Below, in pieces: positions 44,143 to 53,026 of a DNA stretch of 64,000 nucleotides; position 1 is the stretch's first letter; every line of letters begins with the position of its first letter. The notes under the pieces are model-generated. The model was given only the letters and a program-made list of their open reading frames with translations, did not search any database and was not told the origin of the DNA. A program made the translations under genes and the position numbers. This stretch comes from Dehalococcoidia bacterium UBA1141 (GTDB taxonomy: Bacteria; Chloroflexota; Dehalococcoidia; Lucifugimonadales; UBA3495), in the NCBI GenBank assembly GCA_002311385.1, contig DCAE01000047.1, forward strand, positions 52,689 through 116,688, given 5' to 3'.

Positions 44143-45489
44143 CTACAAATTCGCAGTCAACTCTTTGATGTCTGCAAGGGATTCGAGGCGGTCAACCAAG
44201 TCGACAACCCGGCCAGCCCCTTCTTCGCCCAGTGCGTCATTGGCCAAAAACTTGAATTTCTCTATCAGTTCTTGCTTGGGCACCGGGTTTAGAGTGTCGC
44301 CTCGGTGGGCAGTGACGCTGTCCGTAATTTCGTGACCGTTCTGCAACCGCACCGTGACCCTGGCTGCCGGGTAATCGAACCGGCGCAGGCTCATATCCGG
44401 GTCTCCCAAGACACGAACTTTCCGGGCCAATTCCCGCACCCGCGGGTCATCCACCTTGTCGGGATAGAAGGCCGTCACATCGGTTGTCTCATGGATTAGG
44501 GATGCCGCAACCGCATAGGGAATCGAGAATTTGGCGGCGAGCATGTTTTCGGGCGCCGGGTCGGCCATTATCAAAGCCAGCGGTGGTGCTTCAACTCGTA
44601 TTTCTTCCACTTCTTCAGCCGAGAACTTCAACGTTCGGGTGATGGACAGAAAGGCGTCCAAAACGGGATGGTTGTACAAACAGCAGGCATGGAGCTTGAA
44701 ATAGTTCTGCTGAATGCGGTAATTTTTCGGCTGGCCCAGACCGTCTACCACCGCCTCCGGGACGAATCCTTCGCCTATCAGATTGCTGTAGAGGTCTGTG
44801 GGGCCATCATCGATGGCGGTGAAGCCGCAGCGGACCAGATTGGCCGCCAAGATACCCTGAAATCCCGACCGGCCCGGGTAGAGGTTTCGCACAGTGGCGC
44901 CCTCCAAGCAAGGGGTCCAGGTGTTGGCCGGGCTCATGGACATCGCCATATTCATGGCTTGCCTGGTCTCTGATGCGTCGTAGCCCAGCAGCCTGGCGGT
45001 CAGCGCCGCAGTGCCGATGGTGCCCCAAGTGCCGTGGGAGTGCACCTGCTGCTTGGGCAAGGTCGCGCCGCCAATCCTGGAAGTGACTTCGTATCCGACA
45101 ATCACGCTTTCCAAGAAGGCTTCGCCGCCCAAACCTTGTGCCTCGGCCATGGCCAATGCCGAGGGCATCACGTGGATGGACGCATGTCCGCCTCCTTGCC
45201 GGTTCCCTTCGTCCATCTCCAAGGCTACACCGGCTGTGCCATTGACCAAAGTAGCGAACCCCGGCTGAACTTTACTAACGTGTCCGAGTATGGAAGAAGA
45301 TCCTGCTCCGCTCATCCCGGTGGCCAGCAGAGCCAACTTGGCGTTCTCATCTTGGCGGCTACCCGCAAGGATTGCGCCGATAGTGTCCAGCACCACCAGC
45401 TTGGCCGCCTCAACGGTGGATTCATCAAGGTCATCCAGGCGGGTAGTAACGACGAAATCGGAAAGTTGGTCTAAATAATCTGAGGGCAT
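44143..45489 (-). CDS. MmgE/PrpD family protein
   Basis: Start chosen at ATG 45489, six bases after CCGGAGG, giving 448 residues. The family includes 2-methylcitrate dehydratase and cis-aconitate decarboxylase. Visible blocks are VVLDTIGAILAGSRQDENAK, NGTAGVALEMDEGNRQGGGH, HACCLYNHPVLDAFLS and, late, IPYAVAASLIHETTDVTAFY. Substrate specificity cannot be read from sequence; members often act in the breakdown of branched or dicarboxylic acids. Single leftward gene. Confidence 0.9.
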   Translation of the reverse strand: MPSDYLDQLSDFVVTTRLDDLDESTVEAAKLVVLDTIGAILAGSRQDENAKLALLATGMSGAGSSSILGHVSKVQPGFATLVNGTAGVALEMDEGNRQGGGHASIHVMPSALAMAEAQGLGGEAFLESVIVGYEVTSRIGGATLPKQQVHSHGTWGTIGTAALTARLLGYDASETRQAMNMAMSMSPANTWTPCLEGATVRNLYPGRSGFQGILAANLVRCGFTAIDDGPTDLYSNLIGEGFVPEAVVDGLGQPKNYRIQQNYFKLHACCLYNHPVLDAFLSITRTLKFSAEEVEEIRVEAPPLALIMADPAPENMLAAKFSIPYAVAASLIHETTDVTAFYPDKVDDPRVRELARKVRVLGDPDMSLRRFDYPAARVTVRLQNGHEITDSVTAHRGDTLNPVPKQELIEKFKFLANDALGEEGAGRVVDLVDRLESLADIKELTANL

Positions 45490-45594
45490 GGCAGCCTCCG
45501 GAGACGAAAGCATTAATCTGTGACCGTTGAGATTTCAGGGGTCAGGTAAGCAGTTGGGCTTGATGCCCGGTAGTTATTGGCCTAGTCTACTTAT

Positions 45595-45750
45595 ATGTGC
45601 GAGCCTCAAGACACCAAATTCTCGCTTTTGGCCAACCTGCTCAGCCCAATGCCGTTGAGACGCAAGCTATTCTTGACGGTTTCCAACACTCTCACCAAGC
45701 TCCGGCGGCGCCAGGGATGCTGCGGAAACTTGGGACAGCCTGGCTGTTGA
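45595..45750 (+). CDS. 51-residue microprotein ending in a CCGxxGxPGC motif
   Basis: A short ATG frame (MCEPQDTKFSLLANLLSPMP, a hydrophobic/amphipathic middle LRRKLFLTVSNTLTKLRR, then the ending GCCGNLGQPGC). Small proteins ending in CCG..G.PGC recur in Chloroflexota and Actinobacteria, as far as I recall, with no known function. Three cysteines at the C-terminus could bind a metal or a cluster. No Shine-Dalgarno sequence is evident. It lies between divergent and convergent neighbours with no operon. Confidence 0.55.
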   Translation: MCEPQDTKFSLLANLLSPMPLRRKLFLTVSNTLTKLRRRQGCCGNLGQPGC

Positions 45751-45796
45751 CTTAGCTCCACACAGCCGCCCGTGGAAGGCGGTTAATGGAAGGCGG

Positions 45797-46654
45797 CTAG
45801 ACGCTGGCACTTTCAGTTTCCAATCCCTTCCACCAATGACGGCCTCGGCCACGCCGCTTGCGGGTGAATCCTAACTTGGTGAGTTGAATCCCAAAGCTGC
45901 GCTGGACCAGTGGATCTTGGCCGGCGCTTTCACACCAGTCCAGGTAATTTTGGTAAAGGTCGGAAGCAATGGTGTAGGACTCTTTACCCAATACACATCT
46001 GGCTTCGATAAATTCGGACAATGACTTATCGGATATTATCGGCATGGGAATCTGGCCGATTGGTTCTTCCAGTACCGGAGCAGCGATTGGGCCCATCTGC
46101 TCCAGAGCGTCGGCAAGGTAGTCCAAGAGCTCCAAGTATTTTTCCAGGCCGCCGATATTTTCCCAATAGACTGGTTTTCCGTCCAACTCCGTAGCATCCA
46201 ACACGAAGTCAATCTTAGCGACCTCGAACCGGCTTTGAAACGGCCCTTTACAATCCCAAACGGGGGACAGCATCCCTTGACTCAAAGCTCGGCTAAGCAG
46301 ATAAATCGAGCACCGGGCAGCACGCAAGTCCAAGTCTGGCTCTTTTAACGGGGACGATTCGGAGGATGCGCTGGCGGCAGCGCCAAAAACGTAGTCCAAA
46401 GTGCGTTGGGTCAGCATCGCCGAGAAAGTGACCCCTCCCCGAAGTTGGTTACTGATGCAGCGCGCCAAATCCTGCTCGTTCCGCAGCTCTAGGGGATTAA
46501 AAATCCTTTCCAAAGTTCCTGGAGCGCCGGGAACCACCGAGTTGCCTGTGGGCAAATGGTCCTTGGTAATCATTCCTTTCTTGGCGCCAGCCCACAGGGC
46601 CATGGCCAAAGCCAGGTTTTCCCAAACCATCCTGATTTCCAAAGCAGGCTCCAC
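45797..46654 (-). CDS. Uncharacterised protein with a primase-like C-terminal winged-helix region
   Basis: A 285-residue protein. The last 65 residues (SYTIASDLYQNYLDWCESAG, then SFGIQLTKLGFTRKRRGRGR and HWWKGL) match the C-terminal DNA-binding winged helix of phage and plasmid (P4/D5-type) primases. The first 200 residues are helical and not recognised, with no primase or helicase motif. It stands alone between host genes. It may be a phage- or plasmid-derived remnant or a stand-alone DNA-binding protein. Confidence 0.7.
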   Translation of the reverse strand: MEPALEIRMVWENLALAMALWAGAKKGMITKDHLPTGNSVVPGAPGTLERIFNPLELRNEQDLARCISNQLRGGVTFSAMLTQRTLDYVFGAAASASSESSPLKEPDLDLRAARCSIYLLSRALSQGMLSPVWDCKGPFQSRFEVAKIDFVLDATELDGKPVYWENIGGLEKYLELLDYLADALEQMGPIAAPVLEEPIGQIPMPIISDKSLSEFIEARCVLGKESYTIASDLYQNYLDWCESAGQDPLVQRSFGIQLTKLGFTRKRRGRGRHWWKGLETESASV

Positions 46655-46759
46655 GATCCACCCCTCCCAATTTGCTGTTTACCGGTTGATGTCTGCAGGT
46701 CGCTGTGTGACAGGTTGTGTATGACGGGATCGCCGGTTCTAGTCTGCCAAGACCCAGAG

Positions 46760-47740
46760 CTAGGAGCTAATGTCCATCACCACCTTGATGACGTTGTCCA
46801 GGCGCTGCTCGTACATGTCATAGGCTTCCTGCACCTGAGATAATCCTATACGGTGGGTAATTAACCCGGACGGGTCGCACCAGCCTCTTTCCCGCAAACC
46901 CACGATTTCTTTGATGTGGGATGTCGGGTCGCCGCTGCGGGCGCCGGTAGTGGGTATTATTCTGGGTTGTTTCTCCATCAGCAGGTTGTGCTCGATGGGG
47001 ACAAAGTCATCGGCTTGAATACCGAAGACGATTACAGTGCCGAACTGCTTTATCAGTCTGAAAGCCATATTAAATGTGTCGGGGTAACCGGCGGCCTCAA
47101 CAACCACGTCCGGTCCCTCTCCACCGGTAATCTCCGTCACTGCCTCTTCAACGTTCTCCCGCTCCGGGTTGACCGTATGGGTGGCTCCAAACTCCCTAGC
47201 TTTTTCCAAGCGGTTGTCCAGTAAATCTATGCCGATTACGGAGCGGGCGCCGCAACGGGAGGTAATCATCGTGAAGCTCAGTCCTATGCTGCCCTGGCCC
47301 AAAACCACTACATTTTTCCCCAGCAGATTGGGCATCTGCTGGCAAGAATACAAGACGGTCCCCGACGGCTGGCACATAACCCATTCGTCCAATGGGCCGT
47401 GGTCGGGCAAGAGTATCATGCGCTCGGGGCCGGACACGATGTATTCCACAAGGCCGCCTGCGCCTCTCTGGGGAATCACGATGGCTCTTTGTCCTTCGCG
47501 GAAGCTGTCCGTCCGGCTCTCGACCACCACGCCTGCCAGTTCATGGCAAGGTGAACCGATGGCCATTGGGTACTCTTCTTCCGGATGAACCTGGTAGCCG
47601 TGCCGAATATCGCTACCGCACACGGAAACCCGCTCCAATCTGACCAGGCATTGGCCGTCAACCAGAGTAGGCATTTCCGCATCTACTATTTCAAAATGCT
47701 TGGGTCCGGCTAGCCGAGCTGCTTTCATATTCTGATTCAA
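46760..47740 (-). CDS. Zinc-type medium-chain alcohol dehydrogenase family protein
   Basis: A 326-residue MDR dehydrogenase. The catalytic zinc ligand Cys is in ERVSVCGSDIRHGY, the second ligand pair is probably His/Glu in GSPCHELAGVVVESR, and the Rossmann motif is VVVLGQGSIGLSFTM. The four-Cys structural zinc loop usual in ADH is missing, as in some threonine/sorbitol dehydrogenase-like members. The reaction is oxidation of a secondary alcohol with NAD(P); the substrate is unknown. Leftward, divergent from the flavoprotein gene, with 239 bases between them. Confidence 0.9.
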   Translation of the reverse strand: MNQNMKAARLAGPKHFEIVDAEMPTLVDGQCLVRLERVSVCGSDIRHGYQVHPEEEYPMAIGSPCHELAGVVVESRTDSFREGQRAIVIPQRGAGGLVEYIVSGPERMILLPDHGPLDEWVMCQPSGTVLYSCQQMPNLLGKNVVVLGQGSIGLSFTMITSRCGARSVIGIDLLDNRLEKAREFGATHTVNPERENVEEAVTEITGGEGPDVVVEAAGYPDTFNMAFRLIKQFGTVIVFGIQADDFVPIEHNLLMEKQPRIIPTTGARSGDPTSHIKEIVGLRERGWCDPSGLITHRIGLSQVQEAYDMYEQRLDNVIKVVMDISS

Positions 47741-47979
47741 CCCCCAGTTCTATTTTCTGCCAGTATCTTAATATGCGGCTAAGCCCTGAGCAAGTTTTGA
47801 TTCATTCGGGCTCTGGCGACCATTCTTGAGGCCGACCAAATAACACGTTATTATTAACTCCGGTTAATTACCCTCTCATAAATATGGAAAATCCGGAATA
47901 TCAAAGTCCCGGGTTAAGCCTCCAGTATTCACCAATCCCGTAACATCATGCGGATCCATCTTGCAGCCGGAGGATTGCT

Positions 47980-49476
47980 TTGCCAGACATTTACGATGTG
48001 GTAGTTGTTGGAGCCGGAAATGCTGCTTTAAGCGCAGCACTGTCGGCCAAGGAAAATTGTGATTCTGTATTAGTAGTCGAAAAGGCGCCAGAGTACTTTC
48101 GGGGCGGCAATACCTACTTCACCGGGGGCATAATTCGCTTCGCCTTCGAAGGCCTTGAAGACATCCAAACCGTGATTCCGGACATGTCGCCCACCGAAGT
48201 GGCCTCGGTCGATGTTGGAAGCTACCCGGAAGACCAGTTCTACTCCGATATGATGCGGGTGACCCAAGGCCTATCTGACCCTGAATTGGCTCAGATTCTA
48301 GTCAGCCAGTCTCTACCCACCATGCAATGGTTGCAGACAAAAGGCGTTCGCTTCGTGCTTTCTTATGGCCGGCAAGCATTCAAAGACGGGGACAAATATA
48401 GGTTCTGGGGCGGCCTGTTGGTCGAGGCCGTGGGCGCCGGAAAGGGACTCTCCGACCAGCAATTCGAGGCATCCAGACGAGACGGCGTGGAAGTGCGTTA
48501 CTCCTGCCAAGGGGTAAAACTTCTTCAAGACGAAAAAGGCCGCATAAGCGGAATCAAGGTCCTTGGCCCCGACGGATTCGAAGACATTTTCGCCCGGTCC
48601 GTGGTTTTGGCCGCTGGCGGCTTTGAAGCCAATGCCGAGATGCGGTGCCGCTACTTGGGTCCCGGCTGGGAGATGGTAAAGGTCCGAGGGATTCCCTACA
48701 ACACGGGAGACGGCATTCGCATGGCTCTGGAAGTGGGCGCACAGTCCCACGGCCACTGGAGTAGCTGCCACGCCGTGGCATGGGACATGAACGCTCCGGC
48801 TTTCGGTGACCGGAACATCACCGAACTCTACCAGAAGCATTCCTACCCCTTTGGCATCATGGTTAACTTAGACGGCAACCGGTATCTGGACGAGGGCGCC
48901 GACTTCCGAAACTATACCTACGTCACCTACGGCCGGGCTTTGTTGGACCAGCCGCAAGGTCTGGGCTTCCAGATTTTCGACGACAAGGTCAAGCACCTGC
49001 TCCGGGACGAATACCACATCCCCCAAGTAACCATGGCCGAAGCCAACACCATTGAAGAACTAGCGACCCGACTGGATATCGACCCGGAAGGATTGACCAG
49101 CACGATAAAAGCGTACAACGCAGCGGTCCAAACTGATGTGACTTATAACCCCACCATCAAGGACGGACGGGGCACAGTGGGTATAGATCCCCCAAAAACC
49201 AACTGGGCTCAGACCATCGATACGCCGCCTTATCTGGGTTATGCCGTGACTTGCGGCATCAGTTTCACCTTTGGTGGCGTGAAAATCGACACCAGAGGTC
49301 AGGTGGTCACCAACAGCCAAGAGGCAATACCGGGGCTGTACGCCGCTGGTGAAATGGTGGGCGGTCTCTTCTATCACAACTATCCCGGCGGCTCGGGACT
49401 GTCGGCAGGCATGGTTTTCGGTCGGTTGGCCGGTACCAATGCCGGACGCGATGCCATGGCCCTTAAGGATTCATAA
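47980..49476 (+). CDS. FAD-binding dehydrogenase of the fumarate reductase/tricarballylate dehydrogenase type
   Basis: A 498-residue flavoprotein. The TTG start follows CCGGAGG with suitable spacing. The FAD dinucleotide loop is VVVGAGNAALSAALSAKE; the substrate-domain block GGNTYFTGGIIRFAF follows, and the C-terminal FAD end is GLYAAGEMVGGLFYHNYPGG with SGLSAGMVFGRLAG. This layout matches TcuA-like dehydrogenases and ketosteroid dehydrogenases rather than membrane-bound fumarate reductase, since no iron-sulfur partner is adjacent. The DinB-like protein follows 48 bases later. Confidence 0.9.
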   Translation: MPDIYDVVVVGAGNAALSAALSAKENCDSVLVVEKAPEYFRGGNTYFTGGIIRFAFEGLEDIQTVIPDMSPTEVASVDVGSYPEDQFYSDMMRVTQGLSDPELAQILVSQSLPTMQWLQTKGVRFVLSYGRQAFKDGDKYRFWGGLLVEAVGAGKGLSDQQFEASRRDGVEVRYSCQGVKLLQDEKGRISGIKVLGPDGFEDIFARSVVLAAGGFEANAEMRCRYLGPGWEMVKVRGIPYNTGDGIRMALEVGAQSHGHWSSCHAVAWDMNAPAFGDRNITELYQKHSYPFGIMVNLDGNRYLDEGADFRNYTYVTYGRALLDQPQGLGFQIFDDKVKHLLRDEYHIPQVTMAEANTIEELATRLDIDPEGLTSTIKAYNAAVQTDVTYNPTIKDGRGTVGIDPPKTNWAQTIDTPPYLGYAVTCGISFTFGGVKIDTRGQVVTNSQEAIPGLYAAGEMVGGLFYHNYPGGSGLSAGMVFGRLAGTNAGRDAMALKDS

Positions 49477-49524
49477 CCTGGATCTAAACGTAAAATCGAT
49501 CATAGCAACCATAGAGAGGAAAGC

Positions 49525-50370
49525 ATGCTTTCTGCCCAAGAACGAGTCGACCTAGTCGCAACCGAGTCCCGCCGCTTGGAAGAATACCTAGGATCATTGT
49601 CCGCTAACGCCTGGGACCAACCCAGCAAGTGCAGCCTTTGGAGTGTTGCCGACGTGTTAGGCCACCTGACATGGGCGTCTGACTACTTCATGGCGACAAT
49701 TTCCCGGGGCATGAAAGGCGATATTTCACCGCCGGACGATTGGCCGGAGACGGGCGCTTCCGCGCCGGAATATTTCAATCGTTTTATCGCCGATAAAGCC
49801 ATTGAAGCACGCAAAACCTTGGGCGATGGTCTGGTTCAGGAGTTTCAAGCCCGGAACCATAGGCTCCAAGAATTGATATCCTCCGTCGGCCCGGATGAAC
49901 TGGACATGCCCTGCTACGGTCCTTTTGCCACGCGCTCCGTGCGGCTATTTATCACCACCCGCGTTCAGGAACTTGCCGTCCACGGGTGGGACATGCAAGC
50001 CAGCTTGGAGCCTTCTACACACTTGTCTCCAGCCGCGGTTCCCTTGGTCTTGGAGCGTATGCCCCAATGGTTGGGGCTCAAGGGAATATCGGATTTTAGA
50101 TTGCCTTCAACTCCGTCCTCCTCCGTGCGATTCCGGGTGGACACCGGGGTGGGCGCAAACCACGACATACTGGTCACCGGGGATAGTTGCATGTTGGAAT
50201 CGGCTGGCGATTCTGCAAATGACGCCGACGTAGTTCTCCGGTGCGACGGTGAAGCGGGAGGACTATTGGCCTACGAGCGGGTTTCGGTTGACTCGGTGTT
50301 CGGGGGCGGCTCGATACAAGGAGACGTGACCTTGGGCAACGAACTCTTGAGTTGGCTCAAGGCCAAATAG
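49525..50370 (+). CDS. DinB/maleylpyruvate-isomerase N-domain protein (TIGR03083-like)
   Basis: A 281-residue protein with an N-terminal DinB-like four-helix metal-binding domain (RRLEEYLGSLSANAWDQPSK, then WSVADVLGHLTWASDYF, with the metal His in GHL) and a later His in QELAVHGWDMQ. The C-terminal 90 residues are an SCP2-like domain. Family members include mycothiol-dependent isomerases, but the thiol cofactor is not established in Chloroflexota. GAGAGGAAAG precedes the ATG. It follows the flavoprotein gene. Confidence 0.85.
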   Translation: MLSAQERVDLVATESRRLEEYLGSLSANAWDQPSKCSLWSVADVLGHLTWASDYFMATISRGMKGDISPPDDWPETGASAPEYFNRFIADKAIEARKTLGDGLVQEFQARNHRLQELISSVGPDELDMPCYGPFATRSVRLFITTRVQELAVHGWDMQASLEPSTHLSPAAVPLVLERMPQWLGLKGISDFRLPSTPSSSVRFRVDTGVGANHDILVTGDSCMLESAGDSANDADVVLRCDGEAGGLLAYERVSVDSVFGGGSIQGDVTLGNELLSWLKAK

Positions 50371-50511
50371 AAATGCCCGGCCAGAGCCAGCCCAAATAAA
50401 CTAAACCCTGCCGGGTGATACTATTAACAGATAGAATAATCAGCGGGTGAGCAACTGGCCGGTGGATACGCCTTTCGTCCAGTGCAGCGCCCTGAGTGCT
50501 CAACGTCAAAT

Positions 50512-51834
50512 ATGACCCCTGATACCAAGAAGCCCGGAACCTACTACGGTTGGTTCGTGGTCGCCGCCCTGACCTTCACCGTTTTCGTCACCATGGGGGC
50601 ACGCAACGCCTTTGGTGTTTTTGTGGTTCCCATGGAAGAAGAATTCGGCTGGAGCCGGTTCAACATCTCCATCGCCGCGGCCTTGGGAATGTTGGCCAAT
50701 GGGTTGATTCAGCCTTTCGCCGGGCAGTTGTTCGATCGCACCGGCGGTCGCCGTATGATTATGGGCTCTCTGATAATCATCGGCGTAGTAACAATCCTCC
50801 TCAGTCTCACTTTCCACATCCTTTTCTTGATCTTCATGTTTGGTGTGGTCTCTTCGTTGGCCGCCAGCGGTTCGTCATTGAGCAATACATCAGCCTTGTT
50901 GGCCAGGTGGTTCAGCCGCAAGCGCGCCACGGCCATCGGCATAAACGCCACCGGATTGTCCTTGGGTGGACTAATCATGGTCCCCTTCGCCATGTACATC
51001 ATTCAAGCTACGGATTGGAGGATAGCCTGGATAGCTTTGGGCTTGGTGGTGCTGCTGGCCGTGCCGTTGGTGTACATATTTGTCTATCCCAACCCGGCAG
51101 AACGCGGGCTGCTCCCCGACGGGGATATTGAAGATAAAGAAGGTGCTGTGGCTCAGGGAGCCCAAAGGCAGCGGGGGCCCTTGGAGGTCGATCGCTGGTC
51201 GGAATCGTTCCGCTCCCTGCCTATCTGGCAAATGTCTGGTTCTTATTTCGTCTGCGGCTCGACAACATTTTTGCTGTCCGTCCACTTTGTCCCTTACGCC
51301 TTGGACCGGGGCGTCTCACCCGGTATGGCCGCTACTGTTTTCGGTCTAATGAGCGGCCTCAATATCATCGGAAGCATCGGCGCCGGAGTACTTTCGGACA
51401 GGTTCAGCCGTAAAAACCTTTTGACCGCCGTCTACTCACTACGAGCTGGCGCCTACGCTATCCTCATCGTGCCCACAATGTTCGATGTTCCGGTTCTGTC
51501 CGGTGATTTGGGGCTTTGGCTCTTCGCCGTCATGGCCGGGTTCTCTTGGGTCGCCACCGCGCCCCTGACCAGCACCCTGGCCGCCGACGTTTACGGTCTT
51601 CGGGCATTGGGCACCATCTCCGGCGTGACCTTCGTTTTCCATCAGGTGGGTGGCTTCGGCAGTGTACTCTTGGCTGGCTATCTATATGATGTCACCGGCT
51701 CTTACACTGTTCCCTTCTTACTTGCGGGCTCGTTCTTGATACCTGCTGCGATTACCGCTTTCTCGATTCAGGAGCGAAAATACTCCTTGCGCTATATAGC
51801 CCAAACGGCTCCTGCCCCGGTCGCCGGCGACTAA
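50512..51834 (+). CDS. MFS transporter (monocarboxylate/oxalate-type)
   Basis: Start chosen at ATG 50512, giving 440 residues; the upstream ten codons are unlikely. About twelve membrane helices are predicted. The N-terminal YYGWFVVAALTFTVFVTMGA and the signature loop GQLFDRTGGRRMI between helices 2 and 3 place it in the major facilitator superfamily, close to the monocarboxylate/oxalate-formate antiporter group. A small membrane protein gene follows six bases later. Confidence 0.92.
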   Translation: MTPDTKKPGTYYGWFVVAALTFTVFVTMGARNAFGVFVVPMEEEFGWSRFNISIAAALGMLANGLIQPFAGQLFDRTGGRRMIMGSLIIIGVVTILLSLTFHILFLIFMFGVVSSLAASGSSLSNTSALLARWFSRKRATAIGINATGLSLGGLIMVPFAMYIIQATDWRIAWIALGLVVLLAVPLVYIFVYPNPAERGLLPDGDIEDKEGAVAQGAQRQRGPLEVDRWSESFRSLPIWQMSGSYFVCGSTTFLLSVHFVPYALDRGVSPGMAATVFGLMSGLNIIGSIGAGVLSDRFSRKNLLTAVYSLRAGAYAILIVPTMFDVPVLSGDLGLWLFAVMAGFSWVATAPLTSTLAADVYGLRALGTISGVTFVFHQVGGFGSVLLAGYLYDVTGSYTVPFLLAGSFLIPAAITAFSIQERKYSLRYIAQTAPAPVAGD

Positions 51835-51840
51835 TCGACC

Positions 51841-52107
51841 ATGTTGCCCCAGTGGCTATGGTCGGTGGCACTGCACCACGGCGAAGCTGCGGACCCGGAC
51901 TTATTGGAATGGATAAAAGACCGGTTGGACCACGTATTCAACCTTGGACCGTGGACCGCCGTTACGATCCTCGCTTTAATAATCATGCTCATTCCCATAT
52001 CGATTGTCGTCTACTACCTCTTGCAACAACGCCGCCATCCCACATTTGTTGCGAGTCTACCAGCGGACGAAACCCACGAGGACCAAACCAAAGATCATGA
52101 CATCTAG
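51841..52107 (+). CDS. Small single-pass membrane protein, uncharacterised
   Basis: An 88-residue protein with a hydrophobic helix (AVTILALIIMLIPISIVVYY) followed by a charged cytoplasmic-type tail. The N-terminal 45 residues are charged and probably helical. I do not recognise it. It begins six bases after the MFS stop codon, so it is likely co-transcribed and may be an accessory of that carrier. Confidence 0.6.
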   Translation: MLPQWLWSVALHHGEAADPDLLEWIKDRLDHVFNLGPWTAVTILALIIMLIPISIVVYYLLQQRRHPTFVASLPADETHEDQTKDHDI

Positions 52108-52274
52108 CCGCGATAATTCAGGTCAAATTGTTAGTATCCGATCTTGCCACTTGCCCTGAGAAGCTGGTAGGGGTAAAATCTCACAGGCGTAATGAATCAT
52201 AGCTTGGCTGTGAGCCTAAATAATTTAGGCAGCTTCCCAGGCTCAAAAATCTCTAAGGATGCAGAAAAAGAAAG

Positions 52275-52457
52275 ATGTTTAACAAACAATCGCTGGACAA
52301 TATGTTTGATGAACTGCGCGACGAGTACGAACTGGAGCCCGATTGGGAAGACATCCAAAGGGCCGCACACTTGGGAGTAGCCCGCTCCGATGCTGGCGTC
52401 GGTTTAGGCGACCTAGACAGCCGGGTGGTCCCTTACATCGAAAAGCACAGTTCATAA
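52275..52457 (+). CDS. 60-residue acidic hypothetical protein
   Basis: A short frame starting ATGTTTAAC (MFNKQSLDNMFDELRDEYEL) with an acidic helical N-terminal half. Purine-rich sequence (GCAGAAAAAGAAAG) precedes the ATG in place of a clear Shine-Dalgarno. I do not recognise it. Composition is consistent with a real small protein; evidence is otherwise thin. Confidence 0.45.
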   Translation: MFNKQSLDNMFDELRDEYELEPDWEDIQRAAHLGVARSDAGVGLGDLDSRVVPYIEKHSS

Positions 52458-52524
52458 TGTCAGTGGGCGTTTCAGAAACCGATTCCTGATTCGCCGACCC
52501 ATAACCGCTAGATACACTCAGTGT

Positions 52525-52577
52525 TGACCCAAGCTTGGCTCCACTTGCAGCCGGTTTCTTGGGTCATAAATTTTTTT
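52525..52577 (+). terminator. Intrinsic terminator in the 52458-52798 gap
   Basis: TGACCCAAG and CTTGGGTCA form a perfect 9-bp stem, with a nested GGCT/AGCC stem, and TAAATTTTTTT follows on the rightward strand. It ends transcription from the left before the terminase block. The gap also holds a second hairpin at 52701-52731; otherwise I see nothing in it. Confidence 0.7.
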
Positions 52578-52700
52578 AATTACCCATTAGCCGAACTCCA
52601 TGGCTTACTGTCCTTGATTCCGGCCGGCCCTCCAACCCCCCCTGGTGACAATCCTCTGATTGACAGCTCCGATTACTAAAGCATAGGTTGATTTAGGTCA

Positions 52701-52734
52701 GGGACGACCCGACGAGATGTTGGGCCGTCCCTTT
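52701..52734 (+). terminator. GC-rich hairpin upstream of the phage packaging genes
   Basis: GGGACGACCC pairs with GGGCCGTCCC (one mismatch) around GACGAGATGTT and is followed by TTTAT. It may be a second terminator or a regulatory leader of the zinc-ribbon/terminase transcript. Confidence 0.6.
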
Positions 52735-52798
52735 ATCGTTCAGGCCACAACTATTTCAGCCTTTAGGTCCAACTTTAAGTCTCAAGAGGGAATCGGAT

Positions 52799-53026
52799 TT
52801 GAATTGCCGACGTTGTTCTTCCACACGCCTGATCAATCTGGACAAGAAATTGCCCAACGATAATGACGTTTTCCGCTGCCTGGAGCGCGGCTACCTGTTC
52901 AGTCCGTCCCAGGATAGCATAGGCGAAAATGCGGGTGAAACAGGTGGCAACCCTGCTACATCCCGCACCACTGCGGTCCAATCCGGTTACCCAACCTCCC
53001 AAGAGTTTGGTAATGCCCGAACCTAA
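52799..53026 (+). CDS. Small zinc-ribbon-like protein upstream of the terminase, one Cys missing
   Basis: A 75-residue frame starting at TTG, eight bases after AGAGGG. The N-terminal part (MNCRRCSSTRLINLDKKLPN, then DNDVFRCLERGYLFSPS) has the shape of a two-knuckle zinc ribbon, with CxxC followed by C..., but the last Cys is replaced (CLERG for CLECG). The C-terminal 30 residues look disordered. Its stop overlaps the preferred terminase ATG by 14 bases, so the two genes are coupled. Confidence 0.5.
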   Translation: MNCRRCSSTRLINLDKKLPNDNDVFRCLERGYLFSPSQDSIGENAGETGGNPATSRTTAVQSGYPTSQEFGNART

